A stretch of DNA of 64,000 nt from Dipteris shenzhenensis. Lineage: Eukaryota > Polypodiophyta > Polypodiopsida > Gleicheniales. Position numbers and translations under genes: made by a program. Every line of letters starts with the position of its first letter. The first letter of the stretch is position 1. Below the pieces are notes generated by a model, which did not search any database, had not been told where the DNA came from, and saw only the letters and a program-made list of their open reading frames with translations. The stretch lies in NCBI GenBank assembly GCA_047967505.1, contig CM106540.1, one strand, 5' to 3'. Shown one piece after another: positions 1-10,472 of the stretch.

Positions 1-1652
1 CTGCCAGCCAGAAGAAGTATGAGATCTTCCTTGGCCGCAAGTTGGACCACAACCGCCTCCAAAACCTGGAGCGCACATCCCGGGGCACTCTCTGGGTCAC
101 CCAGTGTCTCTCCCTTGAGGGGGCCCACCTCGACGAGTCCATGTGAAGCCTCCTGCCAATCCGTGTGGTGTAGGAAAAGAAGGGCACCTCCTCCACCGTC
201 TCAGCTAGGCCGCCCCTGGAGGGCCAGAACCACTCCCCCGGATCCCACTAGACATCCCTCAGGGGTCTACCGTCCCACAGCCAAAGGTGCCATCTAGGGG
301 CGTCCTGCTCTGAGATACTGAGAGGGTCAATGTGCCACTCCTTCCCCAAACGTCCTACCACTATGATCATCTGCCAGTGTATCCCATCAAGGCTCCCATC
401 CATCTCAGGGTCACTCAGTGAGTCGCTGAAGTAGGCCTCCAGGTCCTACACGGAAGAAGCCGGGGTGCGTGTTGCCGCGCTGCATCAACATCCTCAAGGG
501 AACACCAGTACGGGAAAATTGCCCCAACCATCTGTTGTCTCTTCAAACGTGAAGTGCTTCCCACCAGGACTTAAGAATGGCTAAGTCAATCTCGCCCATC
601 TGTTGCCGTGTCCCTCGCAGATGCGCTAGGGCCTTAAGCCTCGCCTCTGTCTCCATAGGTAGTCTGCTCCAACGACCAAAAGACCTTGCTGGACCACTGT
701 CCCACTGTGCCCAACCAATGTGAGTCCGCTGTCCGAGCATACGTCCCTCTTGATCTCTGACCTTTGGGTGCCATAGAAGGGGCTGGCGCTCAAACTCCTC
801 TCTGCATCTGGACGGAGCACGGATGAGACCCCCTGCCAGTCTCTGCCAAACATTGTGAAGACTCCCATCAGGGGGGAGCCCTTCCCCGTAAGGGGAACCT
901 CCGAGAAGATCCATCTATGTGAAGGTTGCCATTGTCCCCCAGTGCGTGGGGTGTTCATGAGAAGCCCTCCTTGTAAGAGGAGCTTCCAAGGCTCTGCACC
1001 TGGGGTGAGGCTACGAACCACCAACTTGCCCAGAAGGGCCCTGCTCTGCATCTCCGGATCAATGATACCCAAGCCTTCCAGTGCTTGTGGCATGATCACC
1101 GTCTGCCAAGCTACTCGAGTCCTAGTGTTCCTCCTGTCGTCTGAACCTGCCCAGAGGAAGTTTCGTACCAACTGTCAGAGCTGCCCAATGCATCCTCTGT
1201 GAAAGCACCAGCAAGAGGCAATATACCAGGCCGTGGCAAGAAGGACCTAGTTTGCCACTAAGGTGCGACTTGCTAGGGATAGTTTGGTCGAGCTCCAATA
1301 GAGAAGCTTGCGCCGAACACTCTCCAAGACCGGGACAATCTACTTCTCTGCTGTGATGTCAATACCCACCTGGCATCCGAGGTATCTCGCTGTCTGGCCC
1401 CGCGGTATCCATTTGAAGTCAAAGTCACTCCCCCACTCACGGATCTCCTGTGTCTCCTCAAAGCGTGTGAAGAAGCCTATGGATTTCGTCCAGTTGATCC
1501 GTGCCCCCGAGGCCTCACAGTAGATAGCCAAGGCGCCTCTGAGTCTCTCTAGACTCGCTGTGGTGCCCTCAACATACAAGGCCGTGTCATCTGCAAACTC
1601 TGAGTCAAGTAGCTCTTTCATACCACTGGGCCCTGATAGATAGGCACACATC
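1..1652 (-). pseudogene. LINE-A ORF2, second half of reverse transcriptase and C-terminal region
   Basis: The minus-strand reading starts near 1651 with the catalytic motif C (SEFADDTALYV) and the following helix (CEASGARINWTKS). It continues through the thumb region (FLWAGSDDRRNTRTRVAW, then LEGLGIIDPEMQSRALLGK around 1130-1000), which is the usual LINE order. Several frame changes follow between 900 and 540. Further down, stretches resembling WHLWDGRPLRDVW and PFFSYTTRIGRR (about 280-120) match the poorly conserved C-terminal part of plant LINE ORF2. The part carrying reverse-transcriptase motifs A and B is not in this strand; it lies inverted at 1655-2568. Confidence 0.8.
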
Positions 1653-1654
1653 TA

Positions 1655-2568
1655 CAGTGTCTCTGAGACTCGCAGAGTATCATGCACACTGACCCGCAGG
1701 AGATTCTTGACATGACTACCGGTTTTTACAGCCAGCTTTTTCAGACGGAGAGGATGCCCCCAACTAGTCTTGTGGCCCGAGAGCTAGTTTGGGATCACGT
1801 TCCGACAATAGTCTCGCATGACTTATACAGCAAACTTGAGGAGCCTTTCACAGATGAGGAGCTCTAGGAAGCCCTCAAGACTCTCCCGACCCAGACGTGC
1901 CCGGGTGAGGATGGCTCGACTCCGGCCTTCTTCCAGAACTTCTAGGAGATTATCTCCACCCCTTTCCGTCTAGCTTGCCAGGAGATTTTTCACACAGGCC
2001 TTCTCCCTCAGTCCTTGAGCAAGGGGTGGATTTGTTTGATCCCGAAAGGGGGAGATAGGTCACACATCCGACAGTGGAGACCGATCACTCTGCTTGATAC
2101 TGCATACAAGATCCTCGCCAAGGTCTTCAATTTGCGGTTATAGCCTCATCTTACCGACATCATCCATGATACACAGACTGGGTTTGTCCAGGAGCATAGC
2201 ATCCTGGACAACATCTTCACGTTCTGGGAGGCACTGGATTGGTCCAGGAAGGAGTCACAGCCACTAGCCGTCCTTCTCTTGGACTTTGAGAAGGCCTACG
2301 ACAAGGTGGAGTAGTCTTTCCTAGAGGGCACTATGAGGAGATTGGGTTTCTTAGACAGATGGGTCAAAGGAGTTTCAGCACTATATGCAAGGAGCTCTAG
2401 TCAGATGCTTATCGAAGGACACACAGGTGAGGCCTTTCCTCTCTCTCGCTCGGTCCGCAAGGGCTGCCCACTGGCTCCCTTCCTCTTCTTATTTGTAGCG
2501 AAGGCTCTGGGCTACTATTTGAGATCACAGGTGGCGGGTCTCACAGGGTTGAGGCTCCCCCTGCTGCA
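1655..2568 (+). pseudogene. LINE-A ORF2, first half of reverse transcriptase, inverted segment
   Basis: The plus strand reads the N-terminal half of a LINE reverse transcriptase in proper order: DPQEILDMTTGFYSQLF, PFTDEEL, PGEDGSTPAFF, a KGWICLIPKGGDRSHIRQW-like block, DTQTGFVQEHSILDNIF, motif A (LLDFEKAYDKVEW, with a stop in place of W) and motif B (RKGCPLAPFLFLFVAKALG). It ends near GLTGLRLP just before motif C. Motif C and the thumb lie on the opposite strand just to the left, and the endonuclease lies on the opposite strand just to the right. This is what a simple inversion of about 0.9 kb inside one LINE copy would give. In-frame stops at 1865, 1942, 2142 and 2312 show it is a pseudogene. 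Confidence 0.85.
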
Positions 2569-2569
2569 C

Positions 2570-3702
2570 CCATCAGGCCGGGGAGGATTGATAGGAGAAC
2601 TCAGCCCTTCGCAGCTCTGTGTCTTGAAGCTCGAGACGAGCGTTCTCGAATCTGTCACTTAGCCATTGAGAACGTGGGTCTTGTTCCTTGAGCCTCTTGA
2701 TGGAGGCGAGGTCTCTCCTCAAAGCCTGCTCACGCTCCTGAAGGGTCCTCCTTCGCTTAAGGACGTGAGCCTGCAGCTCCTCACTGCTCCTCTGAAATCA
2801 CGTCGGCCACCCACGCAGCCCAGCCCTCACACGGTGCATCTCTGACTGCCCCAAATCCTTGCCATGACCAGTTGAATCTCCTTGACCTGCAAGAGGTCCT
2901 CTGGAATGCGGACCCCCCTCTGGGGGAGACCTCGACGGGGCTGATCCAATTGAAGTACCACTAAGAGTGGTCTGACATCGTGGTACCTGCCAGAATCCCG
3001 GTAGATTTGTCTCTGTGTAGTGCGTAGTCCCTCTGTGTGTAGAGGCCTAGCAATCCATCGTGTCCCCTCTGTCCAAAGAAGAAGAGAAGGTTGCCAGGAG
3101 TCCTGCTAAACTTTGGCTCTCTCCACGGGTCTCTGCCACTGATTATGAAAATGAATTGCTCTGAGGTGCTATTCTGCTGCTGGCATCTCAGAGAACGACA
3201 TGCTGCCGTGTTTGTCTTCCCCAAACTCCAGGTTCTTGAAGTCACCTCCAACAATCCAGGAGTCAACATCAGGAAGCATCAGGAAGACACTTTGACAACC
3301 TCCTCCAAAAGGCCGGGCGGTGTTGTCTACACGTTGGGGCATACATGTTCAGGATCCCAATCGTGGACTCTCCCGTTCGAACTCCTGTTCAAACTGCCCG
3401 TCCTAGAATGAGCTCGTCTTGATCGTAGACCTTTAAAGCCAAAGTTTGTGAGATTGAGTTGCAGATCCCGCCGCTCCGTTCTACTGCGGGAGACCACTCC
3501 TCTTGACCTCTCCCTGGGAGAAGGTGATGGCGTCGTCTGATGTCTGCGGCTGAAAGCAAGTGCTCCTAAATCATAAGGATGTCCACTGCCTGTCCTACCA
3601 TTGTCTTGTGCAACTCTTGCCAGAGTATCAAGTACTGTGGCTGGCTACGAACACAGTCGTGAAACTCGTGTACGTTCCAACTCACTATGGTCCAACTCAT
3701 GA
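2570..3702 (-). pseudogene. LINE-A ORF2, endonuclease domain and linker
   Basis: This is the apurinic-type endonuclease (exonuclease-endonuclease-phosphatase fold) of LINE ORF2. Its minus-strand reading begins near 3700 with TIVSWNVHEF, the usual SWNVRGL-type start. It includes the core Asp-Asn block in mutated form (DSWIVGGDFKNLE, about 3270-3230; GDFN expected). The linker follows at about 2760-2640 with many charged residues (QEREQALRRDLASIKRLKE, then RRAEF) and a WVQQGEP block that normally precedes the reverse transcriptase. Several frameshifts are needed. The reading breaks at about 2570, where the inverted segment starts. Confidence 0.75.
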
Positions 3703-3769
3703 GGACGGGGGAGTCGGGAACAAGGCTCTCCTATGAGTGGGTGCCTGTCCTAGAAAGACTACCTTGTGT

Positions 3770-5776
3770 GATTTTGCTTAGGGTTTAGAGGGCGAGTAGT
3801 CAGTTTTTGTGTGATGCCATACTAGGGTGGCTATCGGCTCAATACCGATCTTCCGTCCCACTTCATCATGAAGGAGGCTTCCACCCCGAATAGCTCCGCA
3901 CACTTCTAGAAGGGCCAGAAGTGTGACTGCTCCACCTTTGCCTCCAGCGTCAATCTGATAACTCTTATCGCCAAACCACACACCAGCTCCTCGTGCGTGA
4001 AGCTCAACTGAAAGTTCATCTCCGTGCCATGGGCGTACCAAAGATCTAGTCCGTGTGGCTCCATCCACTCGTCCATCATGAGTGTAATCTGATTACCCAA
4101 AATAGCATCAAACACCTCCGGGGTTCACTTCTCCAACCCTGTGGAGGTAAACGGAAATCTCCAAACAGGGTGTATGTGAGATCCCATTGCATTGATCGAA
4201 TCCCCCTTCCGGCTGAAGGACCATGAGCGTTACCTCCAATGGTAGAGGGTATGAGTCTAGAATCTCCAGATAGTTCCAGGGTTCTAACCTCCAGAAGTGT
4301 CCCGCGGTAAGGGACGCCTAGGCTGGAGGTTGGGAGCTGCTGACCGGGAGCACAAGCCTCGTTCCTCAGGATCCCTCCCTGAGCGGACCTGTTGTTGCGA
4401 TGAGGAAGCAGAAGGGGGCGTCATCGTTCCCTTGCCTGATGGCAGGGGTGTGGAAGTGGAAGAAGCTTTTGTTGAAGTGGAGAGGGGGGTGACGGGAGAG
4501 GGAGGGGTAGGGACATTGGGGACAGAGGGAGGGGGGCGGATGGTGAGAGTGAGCATAGAAGGGGGGAGGAGGGGGCGGGGGAACCATGGAGGGGGAGGGG
4601 GAAGTGAAGAGGAGAGGGAGGGGTCTGTGGGGGGAGGGGGAGGGAAAGGAGGAGGGAAAAGGACGACCGTAGGTCCTCCCTGTTGATTAGGCTCGCCAAG
4701 GCTTTGGATCGGCTCCTCTGCGGCCCTTGTCGGGCTAGCGTCTGTGGCTTCCGCCAGCGCTGCATCTGGAGCTCTTGGGGCTCGCTGCTGTTGCAAGGGT
4801 GGGTGCGGAGGCTGAACCTCCGAAGCTGGAGGATCGGCTGGAAGGGCGGTGGTTTCTGTCGTTGGAGGAGGTGGCTCCTGTTGTTCCTCCTTGGAGGCCT
4901 CTCGATCAACTCTGTCCCTCTCCGTGCGATTGGCCCTCTGCTTGTGGCGTTTGCGGGCCTGCTTGCTTGGTTTCTTTTTCTTTTTAACCTATGTCGAGTT
5001 CCCTTCCAAGGGGGTAACCCATGGGGTTTGAGACTTCTGCTGCTCCTGCCTGAGAGGCCGCTGAACTTAGGTCTGCTGACTCTGCCTACTCTCCGGAGGA
5101 AGGGGGGGAGACCACAGGGACAATCTTTGGCGAGGTGACCCATCTGTCTGCACCGGAGACACTGGCCTAGTAACCTGGAGATCTCCACCTTCTGGTGAAA
5201 TGTGCCCCCTTCCAAGGTCTCGAGAAAGATCAACTCTGGGAGGGACTTTGGGCTCTCAACCACTAGCTTGATCTTGGGGACTCCATCTGCTAGAATTGAG
5301 GCGGCCGACTCTGGCGGGGACTCGAGCACTGTGCCAAATGCCTGACCAATGGAAAGAAGGATGGCTCGATACTCCTTGGGGAGCCCTAGGAAGCGGAGTG
5401 TGACTGGAAAACGTGGAACATGGTGTGTCATATCAATGTCCTCCATTGTGAACCCATGATACCAAGGAAAGAGGTAGACAAGATGCGGGCCAAGGAGGAT
5501 GGGGCTCTGCTCCACAAGTGTCGAGGCAGTGTCGGGGGAGCTCAGCTGGATGAGGAAAACGCCTCGTCCACAAATGGTGACCTCCTGGATGTGGTCTTCC
5601 TCTAATGCCAAGCTCGCCTGGATCCACTCTTGCATCTGTCTCCGTGTAGGTGTGAGGCCCACAATTCTGCCCACAAGCGCCTTGTCTTGGAGGGATTGAA
5701 CTGCCTGTTGTACCTGTTGCTTGTCAACTAGGGAAAGAAGAACCTTAACGGCTATGGGATTTGAGGGTGTTGCCAT
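3770..5776 (-). pseudogene. LINE-A ORF1, gag-like RNA-binding protein with zinc knuckle
   Basis: ORF1 proteins of plant LINEs coat the element RNA. The reading starts at the ATG at 5776 and stays open for 451 codons, though only the first ~220 look in frame. Residues about 30-185 have the pattern of the DUF4283-type domain (for example VPRFPVTLRFLGLPKEYR). Residues about 207-220 form a CX2CX4HX4C knuckle (CLRCRQMGHLAKDC). After the knuckle the true frame shifts near 5110. It then runs through a basic stretch and a long Pro/Ser-rich low-complexity region (4796-4284). A C-terminal block (FTHEELVCGLAIRVI) is at about 4010-3930. Stops separate these blocks, so the gene is broken. Confidence 0.75.
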
Positions 5777-5779
5777 AGA

Positions 5780-6350
5780 GCTCCTCTAGCCAGACCAAGG
5801 GTCACCACCAAGGTTCTTCTTTCGCCTTAACAAGCAGAAGTGCTCCTGCTGCAGGGAGGAAGAAGAAAAAGAGGAAGAAGAGCATCAGAGAGGGAGAGGG
5901 AGGCGGAGGCGAGGCGAGGTGAAGGAGGGGGCAAGGATAGAAGTGGAAGAAGGAGGGCAAGGAGGACGGAAGGCGGAAGAGGAAGGAGGGTGAGAAGGCA
6001 AGGAGGGAGAGAATGAGGGAATGAGAGGGCAAGAGGGCAGAGAGGAGACGGGAGAGGGGGGGAGCCGGTGGGGGAGAGGAGGAGGACGCGGGGGCGAAAG
6101 AGTGGAAGTGGCGGGGGGCGGAGGTGGAGGAGATGGAGGCGGGGCGACGGGAGGTAGAGGTGGTGAGAGCGGGCGGGGCTGGCAGGGGAACAATAGGCGG
6201 AGGGGGAGGCAACAGAGGCGGAAGCAAGAGGGGCGGGCGAGGGGCGAGGTGGTGGGAGCAGAAGGGGAGGCAGGGAGGGCGAGGGAGTACAGAGGGGGGC
6301 AGACAGGGCGAGGCAGAGGGGCAGCCACCAGGGGGGGCATGGCGGCCCAG
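5780..6350 (-). other. Strongly strand-biased leader of LINE-A (purine-rich on plus strand)
   Basis: Upstream of ORF1 the plus strand is almost all G and A for roughly 450 bases (about 5885-6345), so the LINE sense strand is C/T-rich. Long open frames here (for example 5885-6439 minus) are Pro/Ser/Leu low complexity and follow from the base bias, so I do not call them genes. A pyrimidine-rich leader would fit the 5' UTR of this LINE, but the exact 5' end of the element is not visible. Confidence 0.5.
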
Positions 6351-7456
6351 CAGGAGCTCACGAGGAGCTTAGCTTGCAGCTCTAAGATCTTACTCAAGGT
6401 CTTGAGTGTACGATTACATCCTACTCTTCGAGATATCATCTACAATATGTAGGAACATGTGTGATATCTCCTAGGGTGCTTCCATAGCCCACCAAATTTG
6501 GTGTGTGACTCACCTTTCCATAGGGGCTCTTAGTTCTTTACTTTGATTTGAAGAAAACCATTATTTGGATGCTTCTTTGGGACGAAGTATTCACTTTTTC
6601 GAGTTCTTCCACATGATGCCCTTAGATTTGAAAAACCCCAACTTTTGGTCCATTACCCAGTTTACCAAAAATATTAATAGGGGAACTTTAAGGCATAGTT
6701 AGGGGAAACGGGGAACGGAAACGGAAACGGAAATGGAAACGTTTCGGGATTTCTGGGAGGGCTGAAACGGGGAAACGCCACGTCAGCAAGGGGGGGGGGG
6801 GGGTAGAAAAGGGGGTTCTGTATGTACTGGTGGTACCTGTCAATCCTCCAGATTGCGCCCCAGGTCCTGACTCAGTAAGTTTGAGCCCACTGGACCAGAA
6901 CAGGTCCCCTAAGCAGGGTGGCTCCTAGGGTTGGACCTCCTTTAACCAGCTCCAGAGACTATCACTCTTGGGTTGGGCCTCTGTTAACCAACTCCAGAAC
7001 GTTCACCCCTTAGTTAAAACATGGGTGGACATAGAGTCCCTGACCCGATGGTATCTGAAACTTTTAAAAAGAAAATTCAAAGAAATCATTACAAGAAGGA
7101 TACTTGTTCTGAGCCATGACAAGTTACTGCTCAGAGGCATGATTAGAGGCTTGCAAAAGATTAATATTGTTGAACAAAATTTGGGGCCCATCCTTGATTT
7201 TAAAGTGGTTGAGGTTTTACTTTCACTGGCTGGTCAAGCCCATAAAGTCTACTTGTGGAGTCTCAAAGACTTCTGGTTATTGAGTTTGTATTTTGAATCT
7301 CAGTAAATTTTTGCAAAGGCAGAGAGTTGGCATTCCCAGGGTCGAAGGGATGTGTCTATCGCTCTTTTTTAATAAGCACATGTGGTTCTTATTCAGGAAG
7401 CACAGTGGTGCTTTGATTATGCAATGTGTTACTAATCTTTGATTTTCTCTTGGCAG
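6351..7456. other. Non-coding stretch upstream of the hydrolase exon, probably intron
   Basis: I see no gene here. It holds a short array of GGAAAC/GGAACG hexamers at about 6702-6746 and a run of 14 G at 6790-6803. An open frame of 112 codons at 6968-7306 shows no motif I recognise and is probably chance. The last ~25 bases before 7457 are pyrimidine-rich with a CTAAT-like branch site and end in CAG, as expected for the 3' end of an intron. Confidence 0.5.
6702..6746. repeat. Hexanucleotide repeat (GGAAAC)n
   Basis: About seven imperfect copies of GGAAAC/GGAACG in a row. The region a little downstream (about 6765-6777) repeats the same theme (GAAACGGGGAAACG). Confidence 0.7.
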
Positions 7457-7672
7457 ATCTCAGAACCTATCTTGTTCTTGTCCAGTAGTCAAGATGAAAT
7501 CATTCCCCCTTCACATATGCAGCGGCTTTATACTGCTGCTACTGCTTGCAATACAAGCTGCTTTTGTGTTGAGTTCCCTACTGGAACACATATGGATAAT
7601 TGGCTGACTGATGGGGACCGCTATTGGAGATCAATTGAGCTTTTTTTGGAAAAGCATGCTGGAGATTGTTAG
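7457..7672 (+). CDS. Terminal exon of a WAV2/BEM46-like alpha/beta hydrolase
   Basis: This 71-codon exon encodes the C-terminal end of an alpha/beta hydrolase most like the plant WAV2/BEM46 group. It opens with ISEPILFLSSSQDEIIPP, the strand bearing the catalytic Asp (QDE). It continues with HMQRLY and FPTGTHMDNW, which carries the catalytic His, and ends FLEKHAGDC before the stop at 7670-7672. The exon begins right after a pyrimidine-rich tract and CAG at 7454-7456, and the intron falls between codons. The family protein is about 300-320 residues, so the nucleophile Ser and the N-terminal three quarters must lie in earlier exons. I do not find them in this window; they may lie beyond base 1 across a long intron containing LINE-A. 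The exon has no break. WAV2-type proteins are membrane-associated and modulate root bending in Arabidopsis; that role here is inference. Confidence 0.72.
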   Translation: MSEPILFLSSSQDEIIPPSHMQRLYTAATACNTSCFCVEFPTGTHMDNWLTDGDRYWRSIELFLEKHAGDC

Positions 7673-8101
7673 AAAGGTGAAAGTGTACACGGGCAAGAAT
7701 ATGTGGTAGGGTCTCCAGAAAATGATGATTTGTGATGGATATGCTGGTGGCAGAATTTATGGGGGGACCTTGTTTCTACATGTATTATGGGGCATGGCAA
7801 GAAGGCAAAAGCACAGTAGAGCAGGACAGGCTATGCCGTCTCAAGACTCCTGCTGTGCTACTCATCATTTTTCTTTGTATTCCTTTAGTACGTAAAAATG
7901 TGTAGCTTGACAGCCAAGGTGATCTCTTAGTAATAGCTGCGTAGTTTGTTTGCAGCTTTTAGAATTTCTAAAAATCTTGAGTGGAACGTCGTAACTATGG
8001 ACAGCTGATCAGCTTTTTGGATTCATTAACTTGAGGCCTTGATACTGCCACACTTATTGAGGTGGGAAATACTGCAGTGGATCTCCTGCACTAGCAATAA
8101 A
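7673..8101 (+). other. Probable 3' UTR of the hydrolase gene
   Basis: The sequence after the hydrolase stop codon has no coding features and is T-rich in patches, as plant 3' UTRs often are. It extends to an AATAAA at 8096-8101. Assignment is by position only. Confidence 0.4.
8096..8101 (+). terminator. AATAAA polyadenylation-type signal
   Basis: A canonical AATAAA about 425 bases after the hydrolase stop codon, followed by further A bases. Another AATAAA occurs near 8832, so the true 3' end is uncertain. Confidence 0.35.
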
Positions 8102-9007
8102 AAATGTGCTTAAGGGTAGCACATATATATACTGAGCACAGTTTTGCTCTCAAATGTTTTAGAAGCCAAGACATCTGGATTTCTTAAAGGTCTTCGCTTG
8201 GAGACCTGAAGTATGTAAGTACTTGTTGCTCACCAGAGTGATAGCTACTTTCTACTATTCTGAAAATTTAACCTTGATTTCAGTTAAAAGAAGCATTTCA
8301 GGTGGATATGGGAATCTCAGGTTTGACAGTTCAATTGTTACCTCCTAATCTTTTAATGGAATCTTCAGATGCAAACTTTTAAATGTATTGATCGAACAAT
8401 ACAATCAAGGTTTGAAGATGGAAGATAGTCTGTTTGCTATGCCAGAATAAGTCTGCTTCATTTTGCCTTTCAATGCTTTCTCAAGATATTTGTTCTTCTT
8501 TGTTTAAGGCTTCTGAAAAGCTATGGTTTGTGATAAAAGGCATGATGCAATGTTTTTTTTTCCCCCCCAAAAAAAGGAACCTTCTATTAATGCTTGAAAA
8601 TTTTCATACAAGACAGCAGCCCCGAAGGTGCTGAGTACGGAAAAAACCGGGAAAAGGCTGATAGAAAAACCAGCCTGTTCCAGAGAAACCCAGCTCATTG
8701 CCTAGGGGATCTCTGGAACTGGGGCTAACAGCCCATGATGCAATGTTTGTCTTGCCAATTGCTACAGGGAAGTTGTGAAACTGTTGTTTTAAAAGCTCTC
8801 TCTAAAATCTGAAGCTTTTATTCTCAAATGCAAATAAAGGGGAAGCTTGAAGGCTGAAGAGAGAAAGCTGAAATGTAGGCGGGAAGCTAGATCACGTAAA
8901 ATGAACACATGTAGACTGCAAGCTACAAGGTGTCTGCTGTTTTCTCAAATGAGGGATATGCCCATCCATGGACTTTCCCAAGGCTAAAGAGTAAATCGAG
9001 AGAATTG
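8102..9007. other. Non-coding stretch
   Basis: I see no gene or element here. It has a T9/C7/A7 homopolymer cluster near 8551-8577 and a short segment rich in CTCTGGAACTGGGG-like words near 8680-8730. The AATTG at 9003-9007 is the left target duplication of the next element. Confidence 0.4.
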
Positions 9008-9290
9008 TGTTGGAATATGGAAGCAAGAACTAGAACTAGAAACTGGAAATGAAATAACGAGATTGAAAGACAAGAAATACCTTGAGAAGAGTGTAGACAA
9101 GACACAAGCTAGACAGTTGATGGCAATGATGTGACCCATGAATATATGGGCCAAAGTACAAGACATAAAGCAAGAGTGCTTATGGGATAATTGTAGAAGT
9201 GCCACATGGCACATACTCAAGACATAAAGACTAGACTTAGACAAATGTAGACTAGGAAATAGTACACTTAGTGTGCACTTATCTACAACA
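9008..9290 (-). repeat. 3' LTR of the gag-only element
   Basis: 283 bp, TG...CA ends, direct repeat of 11194-11482. It lacks a 6-bp AGACTT duplication present in the other LTR near 11428. Confidence 0.93.
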
Positions 9291-9298
9291 CCCTCCTT
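9291..9298 (-). other. Polypurine tract of the gag-only element
   Basis: The minus strand reads AAGGAGGG directly against the TGTTG start of the 3' LTR, the expected place for plus-strand priming. Confidence 0.75.
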
Positions 9299-9616
9299 AA
9301 GTGGACACTAGGAGTAAGACAGAAAGACAAGACTAGAAGACAGACATAAAGACTGAGAGACTGAGAGACAAGATAGAAGTCATGACAGACAAAGATCCTG
9401 AGACACCCCTCCTCAAGTGATATCCTCATATGGGTCCACAAGGGTAGGGACAAGATGGATCTAAAACAAAACACAGTCAGATTGATAGACAAATAGACAA
9501 ACAAACAAGACTAGATAGACAGAAGACTGACTGTAGACTAACAGAAAGACCAAGACACTAGAATCCCTTGACCTACATCATCGGTGGTCAAGGTGGTAGA
9601 CAAGACATAGATGTAA
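9299..9616 (-). other. 3' untranslated internal region of the gag-only element
   Basis: A/G-rich on the plus strand, with many short GACAGA, AGACTGAGAGAC and AAACAAAC words. No coding sense on either strand. Confidence 0.5.
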
Positions 9617-10472
9617 TCAGAAAGCCCACTTATCATCATGTGAGGAAGGAACAGCAGGATCAGCTGATGGAGATGTTGCAGCAACATGGGTTGAGGTAGA
9701 TGCAGGGGCTGATGTAGAGGTTTTGGAGTAGCAGTCCCTCTCCCGGTGACTATCACAGCCACAAATGGTGCATGGATGAGCCTTGAAACAGTCCTTCTCC
9801 ATGTGATCAGTTTTGCCACAATGGGTGCAAGGCTTTCTTACCTTAGAACTTCCTTTCTTTGCTAAAAATGCAGTGTCAGTTACCTTTCGTTGTTGAGTTC
9901 TTTCTTCCTCTTGGAGAGCATTGATGATACCCTCAAGAGAAGGATTATTATGATACTTGAAGGTAGTGATAAGAGTAGCATAGGTGTCAGGTAAGCTTTT
10001 GAGAAGCACAGCAATAGCAATATCTTCGGAGATGGGAGACTTGACTGACGCAAGCTGAACCGTAAGATTGCGAAGACGCAAGCTGAACCGTAAGATTGCG
10101 AAGATAATTGACATGAGAGGCTATAGTAGCTCCTTCCTGCATATGTAGATCAAAGAATGAGATCATAAGTGCAATCTTAGAGTTTTTAGATCGGGGTCCA
10201 AAAAGGGTATCCAAAGTGATCCATGCTTGAGGAGCAGACTGTATGTCGGAGATGCGATGAGTGTAATCATCTCCAAGGCCGAGCAATATGATAGCATAGG
10301 CTTTGTCGTTCTTGGCAGTGACAACTTGCTCAGAGGGACCTTCGGGAGCAGCACGGTGAACAATGTCCCAAAGACCTTTCATAAGATGGCACTTGATTTT
10401 GATTTGCCAAGTATGAAAGTTGGACCCATTGAATTTGTCGATAAATATGAGAGAATGAGACGAAGATGCCAT
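9617..10472 (-). pseudogene. Copia-type gag of the gag-only element, frame-broken
   Basis: The reading begins at the ATG at 10472 (MASSSHSLIFIDKFNGSNFHTW), the usual N-terminal start of copia gag: a target-like FNGxNFxxW and then a helical UBN2-type domain (WITLDTLFG, MISFFDLHMQEGATIASHV). The C-terminal part (10114-9617) carries two zinc-knuckle-like blocks, CTHCGKTDHMEKDC and CTICGCDSHRERDC, at about 9830-9740. The two halves are out of frame because a 28-bp segment is duplicated in tandem (10049-10076 and 10077-10104), and 28 is not a multiple of 3. The protein would package the element RNA. Confidence 0.85.
10049..10104. repeat. 28-bp tandem duplication inside gag
   Basis: Two exact copies of a 28-bp unit starting CGCAAGCTGAACC. 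It shifts the gag frame, and the repeated residues (LRNLTVQLAS) appear at the end of one ORF and the start of the other. Confidence 0.92.

Larger units (their letters stand above)
1..6350 (-). mobile_element. LINE-A, long degraded non-LTR retrotransposon
   Basis: A plant L1-like LINE read on the minus strand. In element order it has a pyrimidine-rich leader (about 6350-5780), ORF1 with a CCHC knuckle (5776-3770), an endonuclease (3702-2960), a linker, then reverse transcriptase and C-terminal region down to base 1, where the window cuts it. The first half of the reverse transcriptase (1655-2568) lies in the opposite orientation to everything around it, so the copy carries an internal inversion. 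Frameshifts and stops show it is dead. The 5' boundary is only approximate because I could not identify a target duplication. It lies antisense and 5' to the hydrolase exon at 7457, so it is probably in an intron of that gene. Confidence 0.85.

Noticed and set aside
1655-2568. Inverted LINE-A part considered as twin-primed 5' inversion
   Set aside because: In twin priming nothing of the same copy lies upstream of the inverted part. Here the endonuclease and ORF1 follow in normal orientation.
5885-6439. Long open frames on both strands (up to 184 codons) over the G/A-rich block
   Set aside because: They are low-complexity Pro/Ser/Leu or Gly/Arg/Glu readings that arise because the base bias removes stop codons. 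No domain or codon pattern supports a protein.
6968-7306. 112-codon plus-strand ORF considered as an upstream exon of the hydrolase
   Set aside because: It shows none of the nucleophile-elbow or neighbouring blocks of the family and no good splice donor leading to the acceptor at 7456.
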